A DNA stretch of 64,000 nt from the NCBI RefSeq assembly GCF_001612685.1, contig NZ_BDAY01000037.1:54059-118058 (forward strand). The letters are read 5' to 3'. Positions 1 to 9,423 of this stretch are shown one piece after another. Each line of letters opens with the position of its first letter. Positions within the stretch are counted from its first letter, which is position 1. The position numbers and the translations under genes were made by a program. Origin of the DNA: Nocardia altamirensis NBRC 108246 (lineage in GTDB: Bacteria; Actinomycetota; Actinomycetes; Mycobacteriales; Mycobacteriaceae). The notes under the pieces are model-generated. The model saw only the letters and a list, made by a program, of their open reading frames with translations, did not search any database and was not told the origin of the DNA.

Positions 1-1169
1 CCGATCACCGCCGAGCGCACCTGCGCGATGGCCGCACCGACGGTGCCGGTGTCGAGACCGGTCAGCCGCAGCGGCACCACATTCGACATCGACCCGGCCG
101 ACCGGCGCAGCGCAGCGGTGGGCCTGGCGGTGACCGGCAGGGTCAGGGTGACCTCGGCACTACCCGTCATCCTGGCCAGGTAGCAGGCGAAGGCCGCCAC
201 CGCCAGCTCCGGGAAGGTCGCGCCGTGCCTGGTGCGGGCGCCCGCGAGCAGTTCCGCCGTCGCGGCGTCCAGCGTTGCGGTCACCCGATGCGGCCGTGGC
301 TCCGGTGCGACAGGCCGACCGGCCAGCGCGACCGGTTCCTCGAACGTGGCGAGTTGTGCGCGCCAGTAGTCACGATCGGCCGCGGCACGGGCCGAATCCT
401 GGTAATTGCGTTCATCTTCGAGCAGCTCCGGCACCGAGAGCACCCGGCTGACCGAACCACGTTTTACCGCAGCACTATTCACCACCGCGCTGTCGTCGGT
501 GATGGTGCTGACCGAACCCGTTGACGGTCGCAGTGATTCGTTGCCGATGACCGGGGCTGAGCGTGCCAGCACGCGCGCGTTCTGCCCGCCTGTCCGCCTG
601 GGGCCACGATCGACCAGCAACCGCTCCCCCAGGGATGAACGGCTGCCTGCACCGTCAATCCCTTGCACCGCAGCAACTTCCGACCGATAGAGCTCCCCCG
701 TGCGGCGCAACAGCGCCGCCGCGCCCATGCCGTCGAGCACGATGTGATGACTGCGCAGATAGAGCAGGTGCCGATCCGGCGCTACCTGGAACACCGTCGC
801 CACCGTGAGCTGATCGGTGAGCGGATCCAACGGCGACCCGTAGTCGCGTTCCATCCGCGCCAGCGCGGCGGCGATCGGCTCCGCCTCCCCGGTCAGATCG
901 ACAGAGTGGATCGGCAGTTCCGCTGCGGCATCGACGTACTGGCGCGGACATCCGTCGACCAGACGAAACCGCACCAGCGGCGACTCCAGCTCACGCGCCG
1001 CACACCGGGCGGAGCGCGACATCAACCCGGTGTCGAGCGGCCCGACCAGATCCAGGTACATCGCCACCGTGATCGGCACCGCAGGCTGCAATTGCTGCGC
1101 CACCCACCAGCGCAGCTGCGCCGTCGACAGGGGATGCGTCCCCGGCACTGCGGCGTCGGCTCCGGTCAA
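1..1169 (-). CDS. Non-ribosomal peptide synthetase, N-terminal condensation domain (partial, runs off left edge)
   Basis: The reading frame stays open to base 1, so about 390 N-terminal residues are visible. It begins with the C-domain opening HPLSTAQLRWWVAQQL and carries the condensation motif HHIVLDG near residues 140-146. The later DRDYW and RRSAGSMSNVVPLRL segments are the usual C3-C5 region. The likely start is TTG at 1169, four bases after GGGAGG; GTG at 1172 is the alternative. A C domain at the very N-terminus suggests either a starter condensation domain or an elongating subunit that receives an upstream chain. A Ser-rich stretch of about 55 residues sits between the HHxxxDG helix and the DRDYW segment, longer than usual. 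Adenylation and carrier domains would lie outside the window, so the product is unknown. Confidence 0.85.
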   Translation of the reverse strand, partial: MTGADAAVPGTHPLSTAQLRWWVAQQLQPAVPITVAMYLDLVGPLDTGLMSRSARCAARELESPLVRFRLVDGCPRQYVDAAAELPIHSVDLTGEAEPIAAALARMERDYGSPLDPLTDQLTVATVFQVAPDRHLLYLRSHHIVLDGMGAAALLRRTGELYRSEVAAVQGIDGAGSRSSLGERLLVDRGPRRTGGQNARVLARSAPVIGNESLRPSTGSVSTITDDSAVVNSAAVKRGSVSRVLSVPELLEDERNYQDSARAAADRDYWRAQLATFEEPVALAGRPVAPEPRPHRVTATLDAATAELLAGARTRHGATFPELAVAAFACYLARMTGSAEVTLTLPVTARPTAALRRSAGSMSNVVPLRLTGLDTGTVGAAIAQVRSAVI

Positions 1170-1321
1170 CACGCCTCCCTCGAATTCGGAAAGCCACCGC
1201 TGATTCGTCCTCGAGCAAACTTACGGCATCCATGCATCGACCAGCCGTTATTCCAGCATGATCGGCGCGTGCGGCCGCACGTGTCTGCGGAGATCACCGC
1301 CAGGCAAGCCCCAACCCCGGT

Positions 1322-1341
1322 GTGAAATCGACCATTTTCAC
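1322..1341. repeat. Inverted repeat between chelatase gene and NRPS gene
   Basis: GTGAAA and TTTCAC are separated by eight bases, 150-170 bases upstream of the NRPS start and just past the chelatase stop. It could be an operator for the NRPS promoter or a weak hairpin. There is no T-run after it. Confidence 0.35.
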
Positions 1342-1353
1342 GGTCGGGACGGC

Positions 1354-2112
1354 TCAGCGGGCGCGGAGCTGCACCAGTTCGCGCGCCGCAGTGCGATAGC
1401 GGTCGACGATGAGCCGAACCACCGCAGGGTGGACGCCGATGGGTTCGGCGACGCCGTCGGCGCCTGCTTCGTGTAGGCGTTGGTGGAACAGACCGTGCGC
1501 CAGCAGGTAGGAGGCGATGAAGACCCGCTCCGAGCCGGAACGACGAAGGGCAGCAACGACTTCGGGAACCCGAGGGGTGCCGGTGGCGATGTAGGCCAGG
1601 TGCACCGTTGCACGCAGGTGCTCGGTGAGCATGGCGGCGGCGCGGCGGACGTCCTGGCGCGCACGGGCATCCGAGGAGCCGGCGGCAGCGAGGACGACGG
1701 TGTCGCCGGGACGCCAGCCCGCGGCACGCAGCCGCATGGTCATGATGCGCGCCAGCGCGGGGTCCGGCCCCATCGCGGGCGTGACCGCAACGGTGGGGTG
1801 CGCGCTCTCCGCCACTTCGCGTGGCACGTCCTGGTAGACGTGATAACCCGACGCCAAGAAGGCCGGAACCACCACGGCGGGAACGGAATTCCCGACCGCA
1901 TCGGTCAGGTCGCGCAGCACCTCGGCGGGGGAAGGACCCAGCACGTCGACGAAAGCGGTTCGGACGGGCGGCAATTCAGGTGACTCGGCGTCGCGCCCCG
2001 AAATCGCGACGCCGAGCTCCCTGTGCACCGCCTCGGCGAGCGCGGCGATCATCTGGACGCCCCTGGTGCTCCTGGTGCCGTGCGCAACCAGCACCAGGGC
2101 GGGAGCCGTCAC
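1354..2112 (-). CDS. Sirohydrochlorin chelatase-like protein (CbiX/SirB family)
   Basis: The product is 252 residues, the size of a two-repeat CbiX. It starts VTAPALVLVAHGTR, with the metal-inserting His at residue 11. The second repeat carries YLLAHGLFHQRL, giving another His pair. CbiX/SirB enzymes insert Fe2+ or Co2+ into sirohydrochlorin; next to nirB, iron insertion to make siroheme is the likely role. The GTG start overlaps the upstream TGA as GTGA, so translation is probably coupled to the uroporphyrinogen synthase gene. The arrangement matches Rv0259c beside Rv0260c in M. tuberculosis. Metal specificity cannot be read from the sequence. Confidence 0.85.
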   Translation of the reverse strand: MTAPALVLVAHGTRSTRGVQMIAALAEAVHRELGVAISGRDAESPELPPVRTAFVDVLGPSPAEVLRDLTDAVGNSVPAVVVPAFLASGYHVYQDVPREVAESAHPTVAVTPAMGPDPALARIMTMRLRAAGWRPGDTVVLAAAGSSDARARQDVRRAAAMLTEHLRATVHLAYIATGTPRVPEVVAALRRSGSERVFIASYLLAHGLFHQRLHEAGADGVAEPIGVHPAVVRLIVDRYRTAARELVQLRAR

Positions 2113-3332
2113 CAAGCCTCCACGGACTGCACGTAGCGAGTCGGCATGCCGGGGGCCTGTGGTCCGGACAGCTCGGGGCGCGGGTTGTTGTCGATGCATT
2201 CCGCGGCGTCGAGGGCGAGCCGATAGCCGCGCTTGACCACGGTCTGGATGGCCTTGGGCGCACCGAGCCCGGCACGCAGCCTGGCGATCGCGGTTTCCAC
2301 CGCATGCGTGTCGTCACCGCCGCCCGGCAGCGCGGCGAGCAGGTCTTCCCTGGAGACGACCCGGCCAGGTTGCCTGGCCAGCGAGCGCATCAGCGCCATC
2401 GGCGCCGGCGCCAGCTTGCGCACCTCGTCATCGACGACCACGCAGCCGCCGCGCACGCTCAGGATGTGCCCCGCGGCGTAGATCCGGTTGGCCCGGCGCG
2501 GCAATTCCTCGGCGACGTGGCGAGCAAGCGCACCGAGCCTGGCGCGGCCTGGCATCGACGTGGCCACCCCGAGTTCCTCCAGCGGCGCGGCGGTGATCGG
2601 CCCGACACAGGCGGCGAGCACCCGCCCGCGCATCGCGTGCAGCACGCCCTCCAGCAGCCCGGTTTCCTTGGCACGGATCAACATCGACGCCACGGCAGGC
2701 GCACTGGTGAAGGTGACGCAGTCGAGGCTGGAGGTGACGACGGCCTCGATCAGCTGGTCCATCGGCCCCTGATCTTCCGGCGGCACCCACCGGTACACCG
2801 GCACCGGAACGACATCCGCACCGGCACAGCGCAATACCTCACAGAAGTCGGGCACCGGCTCCCACTCGGTGGTGGCGCCGTGCAGCTGCACGGCGATCCG
2901 CACACCTTCCACGCCCTCGGCGAGCAGATGGTCGAGCACCTCGGCGGAGGATTCCGACGCGGGCGACCATTCCTCCCGCAGTTCGGCAGCGCGGATGGCG
3001 CCCTTGGCTTTCGGGCCGCGGGCCAGCATTCTGGTGGTCCCCAGGGTGGCGCGCAGCTCCTCGGCGATGCCCCAACCCTCGGCCGCCTCCATCCAGCCGC
3101 GGAAGCCGATGCCGGTGGTGGCCACCACGATTCGCGGTGGGTCGACGAGCAGCTGGCGGGTGACCCGCTCCAGCTCGGTGTCGTCGGCGAGCGGAATGAT
3201 CCGGATCGCCGGTGCGGACACGATGTCGGCGCCGCGGCGCACGAGCAGCGTGGCGAGCTCGTCGGCGCGCCTGGCCGCGGTGATGCCGACCGTGAATCCG
3301 GCCAGCATCGCGCCCGAGTCGAGAGTTGTCAT
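2109..3332 (-). CDS. Uroporphyrinogen-III synthase with C-terminal winged-helix DNA-binding domain
   Basis: The protein has 407 residues. About residues 1-275 form a HemD-type two-lobe domain, opening with AGFTVGITAARRADEL. The segment from about 290 to 370 resembles an OmpR/PhoB winged helix, including LARQPGRVVSREDLLAAL and a closing VVKRGYRL wing. This fusion is the Rv0260c type, distinct from housekeeping hemD. It closes hydroxymethylbilane to uroporphyrinogen III, the precursor of siroheme. The winged helix suggests DNA binding, perhaps of this operon, but no target is known from the sequence. ATG at 3332 lies four bases after the nirD stop; upstream in-frame codons belong to nirD. Whether both domains are active is open. 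Confidence 0.88.
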   Translation of the reverse strand: MTTLDSGAMLAGFTVGITAARRADELATLLVRRGADIVSAPAIRIIPLADDTELERVTRQLLVDPPRIVVATTGIGFRGWMEAAEGWGIAEELRATLGTTRMLARGPKAKGAIRAAELREEWSPASESSAEVLDHLLAEGVEGVRIAVQLHGATTEWEPVPDFCEVLRCAGADVVPVPVYRWVPPEDQGPMDQLIEAVVTSSLDCVTFTSAPAVASMLIRAKETGLLEGVLHAMRGRVLAACVGPITAAPLEELGVATSMPGRARLGALARHVAEELPRRANRIYAAGHILSVRGGCVVVDDEVRKLAPAPMALMRSLARQPGRVVSREDLLAALPGGGDDTHAVETAIARLRAGLGAPKAIQTVVKRGYRLALDAAECIDNNPRPELSGPQAPGMPTRYVQSVEAW

Positions 3333-3336
3333 GCGC

Positions 3337-3738
3337 TCACCCATCCGAAGAAGCGAGCGCGGAAGACACCGGCTCGTTGGAGACCGCGACGACGCCGTCG
3401 ACGACGCGTACCGCGTAGACCGGCAATGCTGCCGAGTCGTCATCCAGGCAGTGCCCATCGATCAGGGAGAACGCCTGCTTCAACAGCGGCGAGGCCACGA
3501 CGGGCACGCCGCCGCGGTCGCCGACGATGCCGCGCGACATCACCGCGGCACGGCCGAAGGGATCGATGTTGCCCACGGCATACAGCATGCCGTCGGCCAG
3601 CAAGAATAGGGCGGCCTGACGGCCACAGTTCAGCAACACCGCAACGCCGCGGCCGGGGATCAGGTAGTCGAGCCTGCAGGCCTGCGTCCAACCGGTGGTG
3701 GTTGCCGCGGCAATGCCGGGGGTATCGATCACGGTCAT
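3337..3738 (-). CDS. nirD: Nitrite reductase [NAD(P)H] small subunit
   Basis: This 133-residue protein has the NirD fold, with the segment RLDYLIPGRGVAVLLNCG near the N-terminus and FGRAAVMSRGIVGD in the centre. The Cys-X-His pairs of true Rieske proteins are absent, as in other NirD proteins, so it probably binds no cluster. It partners NirB in reducing nitrite to ammonium in the cytoplasm. GGAGG stands nine bases before ATG 3738; the ATG at 3747 touches that site and is less likely. It lies 64 bases downstream of nirB and four bases upstream of the uroporphyrinogen synthase gene. Confidence 0.92.
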   Translation of the reverse strand: MTVIDTPGIAAATTTGWTQACRLDYLIPGRGVAVLLNCGRQAALFLLADGMLYAVGNIDPFGRAAVMSRGIVGDRGGVPVVASPLLKQAFSLIDGHCLDDDSAALPVYAVRVVDGVVAVSNEPVSSALASSDG

Positions 3739-3802
3739 CGGTGTCATCCTCCAAACGCCCTACCCATTGGTACAGGCGTCCTGTTTCTGTGCGGTTAAGC
3801 CG

Positions 3803-6355
3803 TCATTTCCCGTGCGTAGCGGTGCTGGTCCCCGCCCCTACGACCACCTCAGGCATGCCGAGCAGCACCGGCACCTTCCGTGCACCGGAATCGTCGAACG
3901 AGATGGTCGGATCAGCCTCCTCCGGCGCGTTCACGAAGGACACGAAGCGCGACAGCTTCTCCTCGTCCTCCAGCACCGCGGCCCATTCGTCGCGGTAACC
4001 GGCGACATGCTTGGCCATCGCGGCCTCCAGCTCGTCGGCGATGCCGAGGCTGTCCTCGCAGACAACCTGCTTCAGGTAGTCGATGCCGCCCTCGAGCGCC
4101 TCCTGCCACGGTGCGGTGCGCTGCAGCCGGTCGGCGGTGCGCACGTAGAACATCAGGTAGCGGTCGATGTACCTGATCAGCGTCTCGTCGTCGAGTTCAC
4201 CGGCGAGCAGCACCGCGTGCTTCGGGGTGAGTCCGCCGTTGCCGCCGACATACAGGTTCCAGCCCTGCTCGGTGGCGATCACGCCGACGTCCTTGCCGCG
4301 CGCCTCGGCGCATTCCCGGGCACAGCCGGACACGGCCAGCTTCAGTTTGTGCGGGGAACGCAGTCCGCGATAACGCTTTTCGAGCAGCACGGCCATGCCG
4401 ACCGAGTCCTGCTGGCCGTAGCGGCACCAGGTGGAGCCGACGCAGCTCTTCACCGTGCGCAGCGACTTGCCGTAGGCGTGACCGGATTCCATGCCGACGT
4501 CGACGAGGCGCTGCCAGATCTGCGGCAGCTGTTCGACTCTCGCGCCGAACAGGTCGATCCGCTGACCACCGGTGACCTTCACATACAAGCCGAAGTCCTT
4601 GGCGATCTGACCGATGGTGATGAGCTGATCGGCTGTCACCTCGCCGCCCGGCATCCGCGGCACCACCGAATAGGTGCCGTTCTTCTGCATGTTGGCCAGG
4701 AAGTGGTCGTTGGTGTCCTGCAGCGCGGCCTGCTCGCCGTCGAGGATGTGCTCGCTCGAGGTGGACGCGAGAATGGAGGCGACCGTCGGCTTGCAGATAT
4801 CGCAGCCGGTGCCCTTGCCGTACTTGGCGATCAGGCCGGAGAAGGTGCGGATGCCGGTGACCTGGACGATCTGGAACAGCTCGGCGCGCGACTGACCGAA
4901 GTGCTCGCACAGCGCCTTGGACATCTCGACGCCGGACTGCTCCAGCAGCTTCTTGAGCATGGGAACGCAACCGCCGCAGGAGGTTCCGGCGGACGTGCAT
5001 TTCTTGATGCCCGCGATATCGCAGGCGCCGTCGGCGATGGCGCCGCAGATCGAGCCCTTCGACACGTTGTTGCACGAGCAGATCTGCGCGTCGTCCGGCA
5101 GCGCGTCGGCGCCCAATTCCGCACCGGCGGGCGAGATCAGCGCCGCGGGCTCGGCGGGCAGCGGCCGCCCGACCAGCGGCCGCAGCGCGGCGTAGGCGGT
5201 GGCGTCGCCGACCAGGATGCCGCCGAGCAGGATCTGCGCGTCATCGGAGACAACAAGTTTCGCGTAGGTGCCCTTGGCAGCATCGTGCAGCACCACCGAC
5301 AGCGCGCCCTCGGTGGTGGCGTGCGCGTCGCCGAAGCTGGCCACGTCGACACCGAGCAGCTTGAGCTTGGTCGACATGTCCGCGCCGGGGAATTCGCCGG
5401 TGCCACCGAGCAATCGGTCCGCGACGATCTCGGCGGTGGTGTAGCCGGGTGCGACCAGGCCGTAGCAGGTGCCCTCGACCGCGGCGCATTCGCCGATGGC
5501 CCAGATGTTCGGATCGGAGGTCTGCAGCCCGAGATCGGTGATGATGCCGCCGCGCGGCCCGACCTCGAGTCCGCTCTCGCGAGCGATCTGGTCACGCGGC
5601 CGGACGCCCGCGGAGAACACGACCAGCGCCGCGTCGATCACCGACTCGTCGGAAAGGCCTACCCGCACACCACTTTTGGTCGCCTCGATCGAGGAGGTGC
5701 CGACGCCGGTGTGCACGGTGAGGCCGAGGTCGGTGACCAGGCGCTCCAGGATGGCGCCGCCGCCCTCGTCGACCTGCGCGGGCATCAGCCGGTCGTTGTA
5801 CTCGACCACGTGCGGCGTAAGACCGAGCTGGCGCAAGGCATTCGCGGCCTCCAGGCCGAGCAGCCCGCCGCCGACGACGACACCGACCGCGCCGGGCCCT
5901 GCGGCCTCGGCGGTCGCCCTGATCCCGTCCAGATCGTCGAGGGTGCGGTAGACGAAGCACTCCGGCAGGTCGTGGCCCGGCACCGGGGGCACGAACGGAT
6001 ACGAGCCGGTGGCAAGCACCAGCGCGTCGTAGCCGAGGGTGTCGCCCGCCGAGGTGGTGACCTTGCGTGCGTCCCGGTCGATGGTTTCGGCCCGCTGCCC
6101 GAGCCGCAGCTCGACCAGCGCGTCGTCGGCGTACTCGTTGCCCGGCAGCGCCAAAGCGCTTGCGTCCCAGGCGCCTACGTAGGACGACAGGCCGACCCGG
6201 TCATAGGCGGGCAGCAGTTCCTCGCTGAGCACGACGACCTGCCACTGGCCCGCCTCGTCCCGCGCGCGCAGCGCCTCGACGAACCGGTGCCCGACCATGC
6301 CGTGCCCGACCACAACGGCGGTCTTGCGCCCGGTCGGATCGACTGAGGGATTCAT
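3803..6355 (-). CDS. nirB: Nitrite reductase [NAD(P)H] large subunit
   Basis: NirB (850 residues) reduces nitrite to ammonium with NAD(P)H through FAD, [2Fe-2S], [4Fe-4S] and siroheme. The N-terminus has a dinucleotide fold (VVVGHGMVGHRF) and a second one near residue 160 (VVVGGGLLGLEAANAL). A BFD-like cysteine set begins near residue 425 (CSCNN, then CTSAGTSCGGC). The siroheme/4Fe-4S ligands are CVGSTWC near 635 and CAREC near 677, the expected CX5C and CX3C. AAGGAGG lies seven bases before the ATG. The gene is 27 bases downstream of the NarK gene and leads into nirD and two tetrapyrrole genes, so transport, reduction and cofactor supply appear co-transcribed. No nitrate reductase gene is in the window. 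Confidence 0.96.
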   Translation of the reverse strand: MNPSVDPTGRKTAVVVGHGMVGHRFVEALRARDEAGQWQVVVLSEELLPAYDRVGLSSYVGAWDASALALPGNEYADDALVELRLGQRAETIDRDARKVTTSAGDTLGYDALVLATGSYPFVPPVPGHDLPECFVYRTLDDLDGIRATAEAAGPGAVGVVVGGGLLGLEAANALRQLGLTPHVVEYNDRLMPAQVDEGGGAILERLVTDLGLTVHTGVGTSSIEATKSGVRVGLSDESVIDAALVVFSAGVRPRDQIARESGLEVGPRGGIITDLGLQTSDPNIWAIGECAAVEGTCYGLVAPGYTTAEIVADRLLGGTGEFPGADMSTKLKLLGVDVASFGDAHATTEGALSVVLHDAAKGTYAKLVVSDDAQILLGGILVGDATAYAALRPLVGRPLPAEPAALISPAGAELGADALPDDAQICSCNNVSKGSICGAIADGACDIAGIKKCTSAGTSCGGCVPMLKKLLEQSGVEMSKALCEHFGQSRAELFQIVQVTGIRTFSGLIAKYGKGTGCDICKPTVASILASTSSEHILDGEQAALQDTNDHFLANMQKNGTYSVVPRMPGGEVTADQLITIGQIAKDFGLYVKVTGGQRIDLFGARVEQLPQIWQRLVDVGMESGHAYGKSLRTVKSCVGSTWCRYGQQDSVGMAVLLEKRYRGLRSPHKLKLAVSGCARECAEARGKDVGVIATEQGWNLYVGGNGGLTPKHAVLLAGELDDETLIRYIDRYLMFYVRTADRLQRTAPWQEALEGGIDYLKQVVCEDSLGIADELEAAMAKHVAGYRDEWAAVLEDEEKLSRFVSFVNAPEEADPTISFDDSGARKVPVLLGMPEVVVGAGTSTATHGK

Positions 6356-6382
6356 CGATATTCCTCCTTGACTGTGCTGGCG

Positions 6383-7852
6383 TCAGGCGCGGGGCGCGGA
6401 GCTTGCGGACACGGATGAAAAGGGTTGTGGCGCGGCCTCAGCCGCCAGCACCATGGACTCGGCCGCGACGACGACGTCGGAGTCGGCCCGGCGACCCGGC
6501 GTGCGCAGGAAGACCGCCCAGGTGACCAGCGTGCAGGCGATGTAGAAGGCCATGAACACCCAGAACGCGGTGGTCGCGGACGCGGTCGAGGCGTAGGACG
6601 AGCGCAGCACCAGGTTGATGGCGACTCCGCCGAGCGCGCCGACGGCGCCGACGAAACCGATCAGCGCACCCGAGGTGTGCTGCGCCCACGCGGCCCTGGC
6701 TTCCTGGCTCGCGTCGAGGCTCTTGGACTTCGCGGCGAAGACCGAAGGGATGATCGTGGTGACCGATCCGTTGCCGATGCCGGACAGCACGAACAGGGCG
6801 ATGAAGCCGGCGACCAGCGCGATCATCGCCGCCCCGCTCGGCACGCCGCCGCTGCGGTCGCCGAGGGTGCTCGCGACGGCAACGACGACCGCGGCCACCG
6901 TCATCGCAGCGAAGATGTACATGCTGACCCGGCTTCCGCCGACCCGGTCGGCCCACTTGCCACCGTAGGGCCGGGCCAGCGAGCCGAGCAGCGGTCCGAT
7001 GAAGGCGATTTGCGCGGCATGCAGCGCGGCCTGCGCCGTGCTGTCGCCGCCCGCCTTGAAGCTGATCTGCAGCACCTGGCCGAAGGCGAAGCTGTACCCG
7101 ATGAACGAGCCGAAGGTGCCGATGTAGAGGAACGCGATCGCCCACGACTGCGGCACCTTCAGCGCCGTCAGCATCGAGGACAGGTCGGCCTTCTGGTTGC
7201 GCAGGTTGTCCATGTACAGCGCGGCGCCGACGCCTGCCAGCGCGACGAGCACCAGATAGATGGCGCAGATCAGCGAGGCATAGCCGTTGCCGAGGGTGGC
7301 GATGACGAGCAGCCCGACCAGCTGGATGGCGGGAACGCCGATATTGCCGCCGCCCGCGTTCAGTCCGAGTGCCCAGCCCTTGAGCCGCTGCGGGTAGAAG
7401 GCGTTGATATTGGTCATCGAGGAGGCGAAGTTGCCGCCACCGAAACCGGCGAACGCCGCGACCACCAGAAACGTGGTGTACGAGGTGCCCGGCTGATTGA
7501 TGAAATACAGCGTGAGCAGCGTAGGAATCAGCAGGAGCAGCGCGCTGAAGATGGTCCAGTTACGCCCGCCGAATTTCGCGGTCGCCACGGTGTACGGAAT
7601 TCGCAGAATGGCGCCGACGAGCGTCGGAACCGCCACGAGAAAGAACTTGCCCGCCGGGTCGATACCGAACGTGTCGGTGGGCATGAACAGCACCATCACC
7701 GACCAGATGGACCACACCGAGAACCCGACATGCTCGGCGAACACCGACCACACCAGGTTGCGCTTGGCGACGTCTTTACCGCCTGCCTCCCACGCAGTGA
7801 CGTCTTCGGCATCCCAGTGCTCGATATCGCGATTGCGCATGAGCATGCTCAA
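6383..7852 (-). CDS. Nitrate/nitrite transporter, NarK-type MFS
   Basis: This is a 12-helix MFS protein of about 489 residues. It carries nitrate-porter signatures: GGGNFASSMTNINAFYP in helix 5 and a Gly-rich LGLNAGGGNIGVPA following it. It moves nitrate and/or nitrite across the cytoplasmic membrane. TTG at 7852 is placed six bases after GGGAGG and is the best-spaced start; ATG at 7846 is possible. It heads the nirBD-siroheme operon, which suggests a role in nitrite or nitrate assimilation. It corresponds by context to narK3 (Rv0261c). A paralogue is encoded at 10308-11810. Direction of transport cannot be assigned. Confidence 0.92.
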   Translation of the reverse strand: MSMLMRNRDIEHWDAEDVTAWEAGGKDVAKRNLVWSVFAEHVGFSVWSIWSVMVLFMPTDTFGIDPAGKFFLVAVPTLVGAILRIPYTVATAKFGGRNWTIFSALLLLIPTLLTLYFINQPGTSYTTFLVVAAFAGFGGGNFASSMTNINAFYPQRLKGWALGLNAGGGNIGVPAIQLVGLLVIATLGNGYASLICAIYLVLVALAGVGAALYMDNLRNQKADLSSMLTALKVPQSWAIAFLYIGTFGSFIGYSFAFGQVLQISFKAGGDSTAQAALHAAQIAFIGPLLGSLARPYGGKWADRVGGSRVSMYIFAAMTVAAVVVAVASTLGDRSGGVPSGAAMIALVAGFIALFVLSGIGNGSVTTIIPSVFAAKSKSLDASQEARAAWAQHTSGALIGFVGAVGALGGVAINLVLRSSYASTASATTAFWVFMAFYIACTLVTWAVFLRTPGRRADSDVVVAAESMVLAAEAAPQPFSSVSASSAPRA

Positions 7853-8101
7853 GAAGGGCCTCCCAAATTCCGGTTGGCCCAACGGTAGGTAACGGGTATT
7901 GCGGTAATGCTGCGTGAAATGACCGGCGTATCAACGGTTGCTCACGAGTGTCCGAGATCGAGGGTGAGCACGCGCTTATGTTGCAGGCATGTGACACAGC
8001 GGTTTCCGCGGATCACCGATTGCCTGGCCGGACTGGCAGCGGCCGGTGAGGTGTGACGTACAGCATGGCCACACCGACACCGGCCCGCAACTCGAGCGGG
8101 G

Positions 8102-9358
8102 TTATCCCCAGGTGTCTTCCAGCATCCGCGGCTTGCATGCCTGCCAGGCACCGGCGAGCAGCACCAGCACCGCGACGACGAGCAGGGCGAACGGCGCGAG
8201 CCAGCCGTCGGTCAGCGAGTGCAGCACGCCGAACAGCAGCGGCCCGACGCAGGCGACCGCGTAGCCGACGCCCTGGGTGAACCCGGACAGCGCGGCGGAG
8301 CCACCCGAGGTGTTGGTGCGCAGGTTGATCAGCGTCAGCCCCATCGGGAAGGTGCTCGGACCGATGCCGAGCAGCACCACCCACAGAATGGGCGCGCTCA
8401 TGGGGGCGACGAGCAGCCCGACGAAGGCAGCGATGAAGAACGCCGCGCAGCCGACCACGATGAAGAAGGGATTGCGGAAGCGCGCGACCACCGTCGGCGC
8501 GATGAACGCGGCGGCCAGGCCGACGACCGCGAACAGACCGGTCATCGAGCCGCCGAAGCTCGCGCTTGCTCCGGCGTCGCTGAGGATCTTGGGCAGCCAG
8601 GTGAACATGGCATAGGTGATCAACGACGTCATGCCGAACATGCCTGCCATGCCCCAGGCGAGCGGCGAACGCCACACCTGCCCGGTCCTCGGCTCGTCGG
8701 TCGGCAGTGCGGTGGTGTCCGCGCGATCGCGACCACGCCGGTCGCGCAGCACCCCGAGCCACGGCAGCACGGCCGCGAAGCTGAGGATCGACCACAGCCC
8801 CAAGGAGATTCGCCAGCCGTGCGCGTCGGCGATCGGCACCGCGACGAACGCGGGCACCACCGTGCCGAGCTGCACCATCACGATGTACAGCGAGCTGACC
8901 ACCGCCAGCCGGTCGGCGAAGTACCGCTTCACCAGCGGCGGGATCACCACGTTGCCGATGCCCATGCCTGCCAGGGCGAGGGCGGAGAAGACGAGGAGTT
9001 CGGCGGTGCCGTTCAGCAGCACCCGGACCAGCATGCCGGTGCCCGCCATGAGCATGGCCGCCAGCGCGGTGCGTTCCAGGCCGAGCCGCCCGACGAGCAG
9101 CGGGGTCAGCACGCCGGACAGCGCGAACATCGCGGTCGGGATCATGCCGAAGACACCGACAACGGCGGTGCCGTAGCCGACGTCGGCGCCGATCCGTTCG
9201 GCAAGCGGGCTGAATGCGGTGACCGCGACACGCAGGGTGAGTGCCGACATCAGGATGGCTGCGAGCACGAGCAGACGACCCTCGATCAGCGCGCGTCGGC
9301 GCTGCTCGACCAGTGCGGATTCCGGCCGTTGCTGAGTTTCCTGGAGGGTTGCAGTCAC
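8102..9358 (-). CDS. MFS transporter, CynX/NimT family
   Basis: The product (418 residues from GTG 9358) has twelve predicted hydrophobic segments. Its order and motifs, such as GMGIGNVVIPPLVKRYFADR, resemble the CynX/NimT (cyanate, 2-nitroimidazole) group of MFS carriers. TTG at 9394 would add 12 residues, but it lies inside the likely operator region, so GTG 9358 is preferred. It is divergent from an FCD/GntR regulator only 65 bases away, a classic pairing of regulator and exporter. It sits between two nitrate transporter loci, but no nitrogen-specific role is shown. The substrate is unknown. Confidence 0.85.
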   Translation of the reverse strand: MTATLQETQQRPESALVEQRRRALIEGRLLVLAAILMSALTLRVAVTAFSPLAERIGADVGYGTAVVGVFGMIPTAMFALSGVLTPLLVGRLGLERTALAAMLMAGTGMLVRVLLNGTAELLVFSALALAGMGIGNVVIPPLVKRYFADRLAVVSSLYIVMVQLGTVVPAFVAVPIADAHGWRISLGLWSILSFAAVLPWLGVLRDRRGRDRADTTALPTDEPRTGQVWRSPLAWGMAGMFGMTSLITYAMFTWLPKILSDAGASASFGGSMTGLFAVVGLAAAFIAPTVVARFRNPFFIVVGCAAFFIAAFVGLLVAPMSAPILWVVLLGIGPSTFPMGLTLINLRTNTSGGSAALSGFTQGVGYAVACVGPLLFGVLHSLTDGWLAPFALLVVAVLVLLAGAWQACKPRMLEDTWG

Positions 9359-9364
9359 CGCGAA

Positions 9365-9385
9365 ATCATAGGATGACCGGATGAT
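9365..9385. promoter_or_regulatory. Candidate FCD/GntR operator in divergent promoter
   Basis: ATCAT and ATGAT are inverted around an 11-base centre in the 65-base gap between the MFS exporter and the FCD regulator. Such short AT-rich dyads are common GntR-family operators. The core is imperfect, so this is a position-based inference. Confidence 0.35.
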
Positions 9386-9423
9386 AGGAGGCAACGATTT
9401 GTGATGAGCGGTACTCTAGGTCA

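Noticed and set aside
3695..6346. An 883-codon open frame opposite nirB
   Set aside because: It is a mirror frame of nirB with no motifs or start signal.
7853..8101. A GlnR box upstream of the first NarK gene
   Set aside because: GTAAC (7889-7893) occurs, but no partner half-site lies at six-base spacing.
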